From the NCBI RefSeq assembly GCF_014636775.1, contig NZ_BMEQ01000026.1, positions 1 to 50,642 on the forward strand: DNA of 50,642 nt, read 5' to 3'. The notes beneath the pieces were generated by a model. The model searched no databases. It was not told the origin of the DNA and was given only the letters and a program-made list of their open reading frames with translations. The DNA comes from Kocuria dechangensis. Lineage in GTDB: Bacteria; Actinomycetota; Actinomycetes; Actinomycetales; Micrococcaceae. Positions 41,569 to 49,309 of the stretch are shown here, one piece after another (the stretch's first letter is position 1; each line of letters begins with the position of its first letter). The position numbers and the translations under genes were made by a program.

Positions 41569-41609
41569 CGCTCTTCGAAACAGGGGAGTGGACCACGGGA
41601 AGGAAGTCC

Positions 41610-41960
41610 TCAGTGAGACTCGCCGCGAGCCCCTATATCAGACACACCCTCCAGTACGTACTGAGAGAGGGCGGATAGCAGCTCCTCAAGCCTGGACTGG
41701 TTTGCGTAGTACAGCATGGGACGGCCCCGACTGTGCTGGGCCTCAGCCTTCACGACCCCCAGGGCTTCCAGCTCGGCCAGCTGGGCACCGAGGGTCTTGG
41801 CTGGGAGGCCGGTCTGCGCCACCAGATCCGCGCGCAGCGCCGGCCCGTGCTTGAGGACGTTGATGATCGACAGCCGGACGGTGTTTCCGAACACTTTGGC
41901 GGCTTGGGCGACCAGGTCGGGCTGACCTGCGGGATGGACGACGGACGGCACGGGATTCAT
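41610..41960 (-). CDS. ArsR-like winged helix-turn-helix regulator
   Basis: A 116-residue protein from ATG 41960. AAKVFGNTVRLSIINVLKHG and LVAQTGLPAKTLGAQLAELE form the winged helix-turn-helix, ending in ALGVVKAEAQHSRGRPMLYY (the wing). This is the ArsR/HTH-5-like plan, with no metal-binding Cys pair, so it is not an arsenic sensor by sequence. An upstream in-frame ATG (41990) is a possible alternative, preceded by a GGAGGAGG stretch. The gene diverges from the conjugation operon that starts at 42125. An inverted repeat between them is its likely target. Confidence 0.72.
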   Translation of the reverse strand: MNPVPSVVHPAGQPDLVAQAAKVFGNTVRLSIINVLKHGPALRADLVAQTGLPAKTLGAQLAELEALGVVKAEAQHSRGRPMLYYANQSRLEELLSALSQYVLEGVSDIGARGESH

Positions 41961-42044
41961 TGTGTCGCACCCGCCTCCTCCAGCTGACATCAGACCCGCA
42001 CCCAGCAGTTGGGGATCCGTCGGGTCGCATCTGTTTCGACTGCA

Positions 42045-42085
42045 TTAGACAGTCAGAATGTGCTACACCTCTTACAGCTGTCTAA
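42045..42085. promoter_or_regulatory. TTAGACAG...CTGTCTAA inverted repeat, candidate operator
   Basis: TTAGACAG (42045-42052) and CTGTCTAA (42078-42085) are exact inverted copies. Their centres are 33 bases apart, close to three helical turns. They lie in the 164-base gap between the divergent ArsR-like gene and the first transfer gene. Further GACAG strings sit alongside the right arm (42086-42090). Confidence 0.55.
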
Positions 42086-42124
42086 GACAGCCATAAGGCA
42101 CTGCTTCGGGAAGGGAGGTGGCTC

Positions 42125-43246
42125 GTGGAAGAGGAGGAGTCCCACGGCTCGTCGGCTCTGGTGGTCGCCGCCCTGGCGGTGGTCGGGGTGGTGGCGGTGG
42201 GTGTGCCCGTCGCCGGTGTGGCCGGCCTGGCCCTGGTGGCCGATCTGCAGGCCTCGGCCGGTGGGTGCACCTCTTCCACGGTCGTCTCCGGTGAGGGGTC
42301 CGGGGAGGGGGTGGTCAACGTGCCTCACGGGTGGGGTCCGCTGGTGGAGGAGGCGGCCGGGACGGCCGGGCTGCCGGTGAGTGTGGTGGCCGCCCAGCTG
42401 GAGGCCGAGTCGGACTGGAACCCAGATGCGGGCAGTCCTGCCGGGGCGGCCGGGATCGCCCAGTTCATGCCCGCCACCTGGGCCGCCTACGGGGACGGCG
42501 GGGACGTGACCGATCCTGCAGCTGCGATCCCGGCCTATGGCCGCTACATGGCAGCGTTGCGGGATCAGGTGAAGGAGGTGGCCGGCGACGACCCGGAGAA
42601 GCTGGTGCGTCTGACCCTGGCCGCCTACAACGCCGGGCCCGGGGCGGTGGTCCAGCACCAGGGGGTGCCGCCGTTCGCAGAGACCCAGCGGTACGTGGAG
42701 ACGATCCTCGAGAAGGCTCAGGTCGAGTTCTCCCCGGGCTGTGAGGCCCCTCCCGGGGGCAGAGGGTGGGACGGGGACCTGGGGGAGGGGGAGTGGACCA
42801 CGCCCCTGCCCGGGGGCACGGTCACCTCCGGCTACGGCGGACGCGCCCTGACTGGTGTGCCCGGTTGGGCCAACCAGCACGTCGGTGTGGACATCGCCAC
42901 CCCCGGCGCCGGTAGCGGGCCGGGTGGGGTCGTGGTCGCCCCGACCGATCTGCGCATCACCGGGTTCAACGAGCCGGACGGGTGCGTGATCGCCAAGGAG
43001 AACGGTGACGACCCTGATTTCGGATTCGCCTTCTGCCACCTGGACTCCCACCGGGTGCAGACGGGCCAGCAGCTCTCCCGCGGGGAGGTCATCGGCACCG
43101 AGGGCAATCGGGGGCGCTTCGGCATGGCCACGCACCTGCACCTGGAGGTCTACGCCCCCGGTGCCCCCGAGGTCGTCTTCCCCTATGAGGGCTTCAATCT
43201 CGATCCCGCCCCGATCCTGCGGGAGAAAGGAGCATGGCCGGCATGA
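42125..43246 (+). CDS. Bifunctional lytic transglycosylase (SLT) and M23 peptidase, VirB1-like
   Basis: A 373-residue protein from GTG 42125, preceded by GGGAGG at 42114-42119. A single membrane helix (ALVVAALAVVGVVAVGVPVA) is followed by an SLT domain with catalytic Glu95 in LEAESDWNP and GAAGIAQFMPATWAAYG, then LAAYNAGPGAV. The C-terminal half is a LytM/M23 metallopeptidase: NQHVGVDIATP and HLHLEVYAP supply the zinc-binding His and Asp. Conjugation systems use such enzymes to open the cell wall locally. It is the first gene of the transfer operon and divergent from the ArsR-like regulator. Fusion of both wall-cutting activities is usual for Gram-positive conjugation. Confidence 0.88.
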   Translation: MEEEESHGSSALVVAALAVVGVVAVGVPVAGVAGLALVADLQASAGGCTSSTVVSGEGSGEGVVNVPHGWGPLVEEAAGTAGLPVSVVAAQLEAESDWNPDAGSPAGAAGIAQFMPATWAAYGDGGDVTDPAAAIPAYGRYMAALRDQVKEVAGDDPEKLVRLTLAAYNAGPGAVVQHQGVPPFAETQRYVETILEKAQVEFSPGCEAPPGGRGWDGDLGEGEWTTPLPGGTVTSGYGGRALTGVPGWANQHVGVDIATPGAGSGPGGVVVAPTDLRITGFNEPDGCVIAKENGDDPDFGFAFCHLDSHRVQTGQQLSRGEVIGTEGNRGRFGMATHLHLEVYAPGAPEVVFPYEGFNLDPAPILREKGAWPA

Positions 43247-43863
43247 TCCGCCACCGCCCCCAAGTGATCACGGCCCTGGCCGTGTGCGTCCTGCCGCTGG
43301 CCGCGTGCTCCTGGCAGGAGGCCCAGGAGACCTCCCACTCCTCCAGTGCTGCCCCGGCCGCCGAGGTCGGCCCGTCCAGTGCGCCCACTCCTCAGGTGCC
43401 CGGCGACGGGACGTTCCCGCGGGTTCAGGACGTGGATCGCACCGATGTGGAGTCCACCGCCCGGACGGCGGCGGTCCTGTTGCACTCGTGGGACACGGCC
43501 CTCGACCGCACCGAGACCGCGGCCGCGATCCGCGCCACCGCGCTCATGTCGGATAAGTGGGCCGAAGCCCAGGTGGAGCCGGCCCGCAACTCCGCCCAGG
43601 GGGACTGGCTGGGCCCGGCCGCGCACCGGGCCTACAGCCGGGCCCAGGCCGTGCCGGCGATCGGCGACGTCTCCCAGGAGGTGGGGTCCGACAAGGCGGT
43701 CCGTGCCTATGAGGTGAGCTGGCGGTGGGCCAGCCGGGATGGGGAACCTGCTTCAGGGACGGGTAAGCGTCAGGTGACGATCTATCTGGAGAAGCGCTCC
43801 GGGGCCTGGGAAGTCGTGGGCCACCAGTCCCAGGAGATGGCGGCGGGGGAGGCGGGCTCGTGA
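43234..43863 (+). CDS. Conjugation-associated lipoprotein
   Basis: A 209-residue protein with a lipoprotein signal: ITALAVCVLPLAACSW puts Cys25 at the lipobox (LAAC). A Ser/Ala-rich linker precedes a globular domain (DRTDVESTARTAAVLLHSWD, YEVSWRWASRDGEPASG, YLEKRSGAWEVVGHQ). The start overlaps the end of the preceding gene by 13 bases, and the stop overlaps the next start (GTGA). It is probably anchored on the outer face of the membrane near the transfer channel. No specific family assigned, but the domain is similar in type to the NTF2-like accessory proteins of actinobacterial conjugation. Confidence 0.7.
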   Translation: MAGMIRHRPQVITALAVCVLPLAACSWQEAQETSHSSSAAPAAEVGPSSAPTPQVPGDGTFPRVQDVDRTDVESTARTAAVLLHSWDTALDRTETAAAIRATALMSDKWAEAQVEPARNSAQGDWLGPAAHRAYSRAQAVPAIGDVSQEVGSDKAVRAYEVSWRWASRDGEPASGTGKRQVTIYLEKRSGAWEVVGHQSQEMAAGEAGS

Positions 43864-45446
43864 GCGCGGCCGTGCACCCCTGGCCGGTGATCACCCTGAC
43901 CTTCGGGGGACAGCAGATCCTCGCCGAGGCCAACGGGGAGGTCCTGACCTACCCGGTCATGGACCCAGCCGCCGCCCATGAGGTTGCGGCGGACGCGGCC
44001 GCCGAAGCGTGCCGGCGGCTGGGGCTGGCGGTGTGCCGGGTGCAGGGCCACACCGAGGACGGGTCCGTGTTCGAGATGGTCGTCGACGCCGACCTGGGCA
44101 CCCTCGAGGAGCACCAGCCCCCGGAGTCACCCGGGGCTGCGCCGAAGCGACGGGGCCCCCGCATCGGCGGCGGCAGGATCCGCGCCGGGAGTTCCCGTGC
44201 CGCCGCACCGAAGGGGACGCGGAGCCGCACCGCGGTGGTCTGGGGCAGCGTGGGCGTGCTCGTGCTCGCCGTCGGCACCTCCACCGTCGTCGGGGCCCAG
44301 GGTGGGGGAGGGGAACCCACCGCGGTGGTGCACACCCCGCCGCCGGCGCAGCTGCCGGTGCCGGCCCCGGCGGGGTGGGACACCTACGCCGCCTGGTCCA
44401 CCCCGATGGGTGGGTCCGAGGTGAGGGCGGTCCTGGACGGGGCGGGCCGCCCGGTGAGCGTGGACGGCCACCGGCTCACCGGCCACGACCCGGCCACCGG
44501 GGTCGCGCAGTGGAACCGCACGGCGCCGTTCACCGTGACCCAGATGGCCATGGTCACCGTCGAGGGGCAGAGCCGTCTGGCGGCGGCGACGGGCAAGGAG
44601 CTGGTGCTCTTCGATCAGTCCTCTCCGGAGCCGGTGCGGGTCGAGGTGCCCCAGGAGGCGACCGTGGTCGTCGACGGGGGCACCGTGCCGCGGCTGGATC
44701 TGCCCACCCAGAAATCCCTACTGGTCACCGCCGACGGGGGCACCGTCTCCCGGGTGGTCCCGGCAGCCGCCGAGTCCCTGGAGGCCCAGGGGAAGGACCT
44801 GATCGCCGCCGACGCCAAGGCGGGGAAGGTGTGGCGGGTCGGGACCGACTCCGCCGCCCTTCCGACCCCGGCCACCCTGCCCGCCCCGTCGAAGGGGGCG
44901 GAGCTCACCTGCGTCCTCGGCAGCGTGGAGGGCCGGGTGGTGGCCGCGTGGAAGGACGGCAAGCAGACGGTGGTCGGCTTCTACGACGTGGCCCCGGACC
45001 TGGAGGCCACCACGGTGCAGCAGGTCGCGGTGCGTGAGCTCGAGGGGGAGCAGCTGACGGCCTCCACCGTCCAGGTGGACCGGGTCCACGGGCTGTTGCT
45101 GGCCTCGACGGTGCTGGTCGATGTGGAGGCCACCACGGTCCACCGCCTTGAGGGACAGGGCACGCTGTCGGCCGGCTACGCCTGGGTCACCGCAGGCGGT
45201 GAGCAGACCCGGATCAACCGCCACGGGCGCACCGAGGCCACCACCTCGGCGGAGCAGGCGGCGGTGCCCGACGTCATCACTGAAACCGGGATGGCCATCA
45301 CGCGGGCGGACGGTGCCGCGGGCGGATCCCTCTACGCCCTCCTCGTGTCCGGTCCCACCCCCACTGCCGGCCCCTCACCGACTGCCAGCCCCTCGCCGAC
45401 TGCCAGCCCTTCGCCGACTGCGATTTCTGAGGAGAGTTCCCGATGA
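43860..45446 (+). CDS. Membrane-anchored protein with large extracellular beta-rich domain
   Basis: A 528-residue protein from GTG 43860. About 120 cytoplasmic residues (LTFGGQQILAEANGEVLTYP) are followed by a membrane helix (VVWGSVGVLVLAVGTSTVVG, residues 123-147). The outer part is beta-rich: repeated segments (VSVDGHRLTGHDPATGVAQW, LAAATGKELVLFDQSSPEPV, HGLLLASTVLVDVEATTVHR) suggest a beta-propeller. The C-terminus is a Pro/Ser/Thr-rich repeat (TAGPSPTASPSPTASPSPTA), probably a wall-spanning linker. Overlapping starts and stops on both sides place it in the transfer operon. Function unknown; a role as a surface or channel-associated structural protein is inferred. Confidence 0.7.
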   Translation: MSAAVHPWPVITLTFGGQQILAEANGEVLTYPVMDPAAAHEVAADAAAEACRRLGLAVCRVQGHTEDGSVFEMVVDADLGTLEEHQPPESPGAAPKRRGPRIGGGRIRAGSSRAAAPKGTRSRTAVVWGSVGVLVLAVGTSTVVGAQGGGGEPTAVVHTPPPAQLPVPAPAGWDTYAAWSTPMGGSEVRAVLDGAGRPVSVDGHRLTGHDPATGVAQWNRTAPFTVTQMAMVTVEGQSRLAAATGKELVLFDQSSPEPVRVEVPQEATVVVDGGTVPRLDLPTQKSLLVTADGGTVSRVVPAAAESLEAQGKDLIAADAKAGKVWRVGTDSAALPTPATLPAPSKGAELTCVLGSVEGRVVAAWKDGKQTVVGFYDVAPDLEATTVQQVAVRELEGEQLTASTVQVDRVHGLLLASTVLVDVEATTVHRLEGQGTLSAGYAWVTAGGEQTRINRHGRTEATTSAEQAAVPDVITETGMAITRADGAAGGSLYALLVSGPTPTAGPSPTASPSPTASPSPTAISEESSR

Positions 45447-46387
45447 AGATGACCGCGACGATCGACGCCGCCGGCACCACAAACCTGGACCTGGACGGGG
45501 ATCTGAGTCGACAGACCTACCCCTCGGTCGCGCAGGCCCGCCGGGCGGTGCTGGCCACGGCCACCACCCTGGCGGAGCAGACCCGCGAGGACACCCGACT
45601 GCGCCTCGAGGACCCTTCCGGGGCCCGGACGCTCCTGGTAGCCGCCGACGGCACCACCGCTCAGCAAGAAGCCGTAGCGCCTGCGGTGGAGCGGGGATGC
45701 GTCGAAGCGACGGCACAGCCGACCGCCCAGAATCCGGGCGAGGTGGCTGCCAGCCGGAGCCGACGCGCGTCAGGGCCAGTGAGCGTGGAAGCCCCTCGCA
45801 ACCCCTTCGTCGCCGCGCCTGCGGTGGTCGTGGAGGAGGACCCGATCGACGAGGACCCGATCCTCGGCGCCCGGGAAGCCATCCGGGGGCCGCAGAACCT
45901 CCAGCAGACCCTGGCCCAGAAACCGACCCCGGACGAGGAGACGGCTGCCCCGGTAGACGTCACCCAGGCCACCTTGTGGCTGGTCGGGGCCTCCGGCGGG
46001 GTGGGCACCTCCACGCTAGCCGGACTGTGCTCCGAGGCCGTTGCGGACGCTGCGGTGCAGGAACCGGGGTGGGCGTGTCGGGCGCTGCTGGTGTGCTCCA
46101 CCAGCGCGGGATCCCTGGAGGCGGCCTCCCGACAAGCCCGGGCCTCGGCCACCGGCCGGCTGGCCTATGAGCTGGCCGGGCTGGTGATCGTCCACGACCG
46201 CCCCAAAAACCGGATCACCAAACCCACCCTGGCCTATGCCCGCAGTGTGGCGCGCATGTTCCCGGTGGCCATGACCGTGCCCTACGAACCGGCCTGGCGC
46301 GAGGTCGGCGTCACCCCCACCCCCTCGGGCACACGGCTGAGAACCGTGCTGCGCCGCATCGAAAAAATCGCCCGGACCGGGCACTGA
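45443..46387 (+). CDS. ATPase-like protein with degenerate P-loop
   Basis: A 314-residue protein overlapping the previous stop (ATGA). A first domain (residues 1-80, starting KMTATIDAAGTTNLDLDG) and an acidic linker precede a ParA/MinD-like fold. The P-loop reads ASGGVGTSTLAG (183-194), with Thr where Lys should be (GGVGKST), so ATP hydrolysis is doubtful. The rest (LLVCSTSAGSLEAASRQARA, GLVIVHDRPKNRITKPTL) retains the fold. In transfer operons such proteins may help place the machinery or couple it to the DNA. The degenerate Walker A is a repeated feature of this actinobacterial group as far as I can judge, but that is uncertain. Confidence 0.65.
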   Translation: MKMTATIDAAGTTNLDLDGDLSRQTYPSVAQARRAVLATATTLAEQTREDTRLRLEDPSGARTLLVAADGTTAQQEAVAPAVERGCVEATAQPTAQNPGEVAASRSRRASGPVSVEAPRNPFVAAPAVVVEEDPIDEDPILGAREAIRGPQNLQQTLAQKPTPDEETAAPVDVTQATLWLVGASGGVGTSTLAGLCSEAVADAAVQEPGWACRALLVCSTSAGSLEAASRQARASATGRLAYELAGLVIVHDRPKNRITKPTLAYARSVARMFPVAMTVPYEPAWREVGVTPTPSGTRLRTVLRRIEKIARTGH

Positions 46388-46402
46388 GAAAGGAAACCCC
46401 CG

Positions 46403-46696
46403 ATGATCACCACCACCTGGATGACCACCTCGCTCACCGCACTGAATGCCGTGAAGATCCCCGCCATCAACGCCACACCGACCCAGCCCCCGGGGATGGA
46501 GAACGTGACCATGATCCTGGGCTGGATCCTCTGGGGTGCGGGCCTGGTGCTGTTCGTCTACTTCATCTTCGGGCTCGTCACCGCCGGGCGGAACCGCCGC
46601 CGCGGTGATGAGGTCGAGGCCCCGGTGTGGCCGCTGGTCGCCGCCGCCCTGCTCGGGGCCGCCGGGGCGATCTGGAACATGATCACCGGCGGCTGA
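46403..46696 (+). CDS. Small two-span membrane protein, VirB2/TrbC-like
   Basis: A 97-residue protein from ATG 46403, with AAAGGA upstream. Two hydrophobic helices (MILGWILWGAGLVLFVYFIF, WPLVAAALLGAAGAIWNMI) flank a short basic, acidic loop (GRNRRRGDEVEAP). This size and shape resemble pilin-like VirB2/TrbC subunits of type IV secretion systems. Its place between the ATPase-like and VirB8-like genes agrees. Confidence 0.6.
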   Translation: MITTTWMTTSLTALNAVKIPAINATPTQPPGMENVTMILGWILWGAGLVLFVYFIFGLVTAGRNRRRGDEVEAPVWPLVAAALLGAAGAIWNMITGG

Positions 46697-46739
46697 CCCC
46701 GACCCCGATCGCTACGCAATCAAGGAGAGGGAGAGCCCC

Positions 46740-47546
46740 ATGATGGATACGCACGACAACGACGACGCGACCCGCACTCGCCCCCGCTGGTTCGGCCCGG
46801 CGCTGATCGCCCTGGTGCTGCTGCTGGTCGCGGTGACCGGGTGGACCATCCGCAATCTGACCTCCACCGACGACATCGCGGCTCAGACCCCGGCCGCACC
46901 CACCGCGACAGCCTCCACGCAGGAGGCCTCAGAGGAAGCCATTCCGCAGCGGAGGGAGGACTTCGCCTGGGACTGCCAAGCAGACCTGAACACCGACACC
47001 GGCTCCGTGGCCAAGAAGGCCCCGGAGGTGCAGGACTGGGTGGCCGCCGGTTACACCGTGGTGCCCTCCTCCCCGGAGTTCGGCGGCTGTGAGCGACGGG
47101 ATTCCGGGCTGCGGGTGGGTTTCGCCCACTCCGAGGCCGGGGCGCTGATGGCCGCGGCCACCTACGCGATGGCCCTGGACCCCTCCGTGAGCGAAGAGGC
47201 GGGCAAGAACATCGAGGTGGGCATTGCTGAGGGACCCAACCGGGACCGGTTGGAGGAGAAGGCCCAGCGCATCCGTGACGGCGTGGAGGAAGGCGACGAC
47301 GGGTCCGCATCCGCGTCCACGACGCTGATCGGCTACTCCCAGGACCACTACACCGACCAGTCCGCCTCCTACCAGCTGATCTATGACCTGCCCTCGGACA
47401 ACGGACTGACGACCAAGGTGGCTGTGCAGGCCGATGTGGTGTGGGAGGACGGGGACTGGAAGCTGGACCCGGCCTCGGGCACTGAGCTGATGACCTCGGA
47501 CCAGTACCAGGGCCAGCCCTACGTTCAGTGGGGGCCCAAGAGCTGA
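46740..47546 (+). CDS. Membrane-anchored protein, VirB8/TcpC-like
   Basis: A 268-residue protein with one membrane helix (PALIALVLLLVAVTGWTI) after a short cytoplasmic tail. An Ala/Thr-rich linker follows, then a soluble domain (DFAWDCQADLNTDTGSVAKK, VGFAHSEAGALMAAATYAMA, STTLIGYSQDHYTDQSASYQ, VVWEDGDWKLDPASG). Such proteins of conjugation systems resemble VirB8/TcpC and help assemble the channel. ATG 46740 is followed directly by a second ATG. It is separated from the previous gene by 43 bases and its stop overlaps the next start. Confidence 0.65.
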   Translation: MMDTHDNDDATRTRPRWFGPALIALVLLLVAVTGWTIRNLTSTDDIAAQTPAAPTATASTQEASEEAIPQRREDFAWDCQADLNTDTGSVAKKAPEVQDWVAAGYTVVPSSPEFGGCERRDSGLRVGFAHSEAGALMAAATYAMALDPSVSEEAGKNIEVGIAEGPNRDRLEEKAQRIRDGVEEGDDGSASASTTLIGYSQDHYTDQSASYQLIYDLPSDNGLTTKVAVQADVVWEDGDWKLDPASGTELMTSDQYQGQPYVQWGPKS

Positions 47547-49309
47547 TGGATGTCATCAAGGACGTCGCCGGCGACATTGCCGGGGACACGGTGGAGCAGC
47601 TGATCCTATTCATGGCGGGGTGGCTGGTGGAGGTGTTCTCCACGCTGCTGGACTTCGTGGGCACCTGGTGGCTGAACATCGGCGCCCCCGACATGGGCGC
47701 AGGCTCTGCCACCGAGCGGGTGCAGGACGCGACGACGACCTTCGTCGGGGTCGCGGGCATCATCGGCACCGCCTTCGCCGTGCTGCGGATCGGACGGGAC
47801 CACAACCGGGAGTCGGCTGAGAACCTGGTGATGGGCCTGATCCGCACCGTGGTCGTCTCCGGGCTGGCGGTGTCCATGGTGGCACTGTCGCTGGCGGTCA
47901 CCGATGAGGTGGCCCCGTGGCTGGTGAACACCATCGCCGGCAACGCCGCCGACGACGGGCTGGGCCAGGCGATGGGCCTGAACACCCTGGTGGGCACTGG
48001 GATGGCGTTGACCACCGCCGGGATCCTGCTGGTCCTGGCACCGTTCGCGCTGCTGGGGGCGGTCCTCAACGCCGCGCTGGTGATCTTCTCCTACGGGGTG
48101 GCCGGGGCCCTGTGCGGGATCCTGCCGATCTTCGCCGCGGCCTCCACCACCCCGAAGGGACAGAAGGCCTTCGACAAGGCGGTGGGCTGGCTGGTGGCCG
48201 TGATCCTGTTCAAGCCGGCCGCGGCCGTGCTCTACGGCTTCGGCCTGGCGCTGATGAACGGCATCGACGGCACCGGGGATGAGGTGGGCAACAAGATCAT
48301 CACCTTGCTCACCGGCACCGTCGTGATCTTCTCGGCCTGCCTGGCCATGCCCGCCCTGGCCCGGGTCATGGTCCCGGCCGTCAGCGCCGGCCCCCGCGGC
48401 ATGGGTGCTGGCGGGCTGGCCCTGCTCGGCGGCGCGGTCGCCGTCGGCGCCCTGACCGCCGGTGTGGGCACCGCGGCCACCGGTGCTGCCGCGGCAGGGG
48501 CCGGTGGCGCTGCGGGAGCGGGTGCTGGTGGTGCTGCCGGAGCTGGCTCGGCTGGTGCCGTCGGCGCGGGGACCACTGGTGCCAGCGGTGCGGCGGGAGC
48601 CGCAAGTGGCGGGGCCGGTGCTTCCGGGGGTGCTGCTCCTGGCGGTGGTGCTGGAGCAGGCGGTGCGGGCATGGCCGGCTCCAGTGCGCAGAGCGCGACC
48701 GGGGCCCAGGCCTCCAGTGCCGGTGGGGGAGCCGGTGGGGGCTGGCCCACGGCCGGTGGCCCGGGTGGTGCGCAGAACGTGGAGACCACCTCGACCGGGG
48801 CTGAGTCCACTTCCGTGCCGGGGACCACCACCGGTGGGGCCTCGGGTGCGCAGATCGTGCAGCCCACCGCGACCGGGGCCGCTCCGGTCAGCACCCCGGG
48901 GTCCACCTCCGCGGGTGCCTCCGGTGCGGAGAACGTGCAGCCCACCTCGACCGGGGCCGCGTCGACCAGTGCCGCAGCCACGACCACGGGCGGGCCTTCG
49001 GGGGCCGAGAAGGTGCAGGGCCCCAGCGGCGGGGGCGTGGTCGGGCCGACCGGCGCAGAGCCGGTCCAGGGGACGAGCTCGAGCTCGTCCTCCGTACCTG
49101 CCGGTGGGGCATCCGAGGCGTCCGGGCCGGCGGGTGCGGAGCCGGTGGCTCCAACGACCGGTGCGGGGCCTGCCGGTCATCCGGCCGGTGAGGGTTCCTC
49201 GGCCGCGGGGGCGAAGAAATCGTTCATCGACGGCCAGCGGCTCGAATACGGGCTGCGCGAAGTCGTTCGGGACAGCGAGCAATCTATTGAGAGTGGTGAG
49301 GATCTGTGA
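47546..49309 (+). CDS. Polytopic transfer protein, TrbL/VirB6-like, with repetitive tail
   Basis: A 587-residue protein whose ATG overlaps the previous stop (TGATG). The N-terminal 280 residues have several hydrophobic spans (LILFMAGWLVEVFSTLLDFV, VVVSGLAVSMVALSLAV, ILLVLAPFALLGAVLNAALV, ILTLLTGTVVIFSACLA-type), as in TrbL/VirB6 channel proteins. After about residue 290 the protein becomes Gly/Ala-rich. It then contains three 26-residue repeats starting GA(Q/E)(N/I)V, and further degenerate repeats, before a short conserved tail (SFIDGQRLEYGLREVVRDSE). The tail of such length is unusual; it may be extracellular or cytoplasmic depending on the number of spans. It is followed immediately by the SCO6880-like gene. 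Confidence 0.75.
   Translation: MDVIKDVAGDIAGDTVEQLILFMAGWLVEVFSTLLDFVGTWWLNIGAPDMGAGSATERVQDATTTFVGVAGIIGTAFAVLRIGRDHNRESAENLVMGLIRTVVVSGLAVSMVALSLAVTDEVAPWLVNTIAGNAADDGLGQAMGLNTLVGTGMALTTAGILLVLAPFALLGAVLNAALVIFSYGVAGALCGILPIFAAASTTPKGQKAFDKAVGWLVAVILFKPAAAVLYGFGLALMNGIDGTGDEVGNKIITLLTGTVVIFSACLAMPALARVMVPAVSAGPRGMGAGGLALLGGAVAVGALTAGVGTAATGAAAAGAGGAAGAGAGGAAGAGSAGAVGAGTTGASGAAGAASGGAGASGGAAPGGGAGAGGAGMAGSSAQSATGAQASSAGGGAGGGWPTAGGPGGAQNVETTSTGAESTSVPGTTTGGASGAQIVQPTATGAAPVSTPGSTSAGASGAENVQPTSTGAASTSAAATTTGGPSGAEKVQGPSGGGVVGPTGAEPVQGTSSSSSSVPAGGASEASGPAGAEPVAPTTGAGPAGHPAGEGSSAAGAKKSFIDGQRLEYGLREVVRDSEQSIESGEDL
48767..49000. repeat. Three 78-bp coding repeats in the TrbL-like gene
   Basis: Units start at 48767, 48845 and 48923, each 78 bases and encoding 26 residues (GA(Q/E)xV(E/Q)xTxTGA...). 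Further, shorter copies of GAEKV and GAEPV follow to about 49150. Tandem, in-frame units imply that copy number can vary by recombination without frameshift. Confidence 0.75.

Noticed and set aside
41563-41854. A small plus-strand gene directly after the third operator
   Set aside because: The frame overlaps the ArsR-like gene antisense and has proline-rich, incoherent composition; its start lies within the palindrome.
47606-49282. A 558-codon minus-strand frame opposite the TrbL-like gene
   Set aside because: Composition reflects the Gly/Ala repeat DNA read backwards; the plus-strand gene is coupled to both neighbours.
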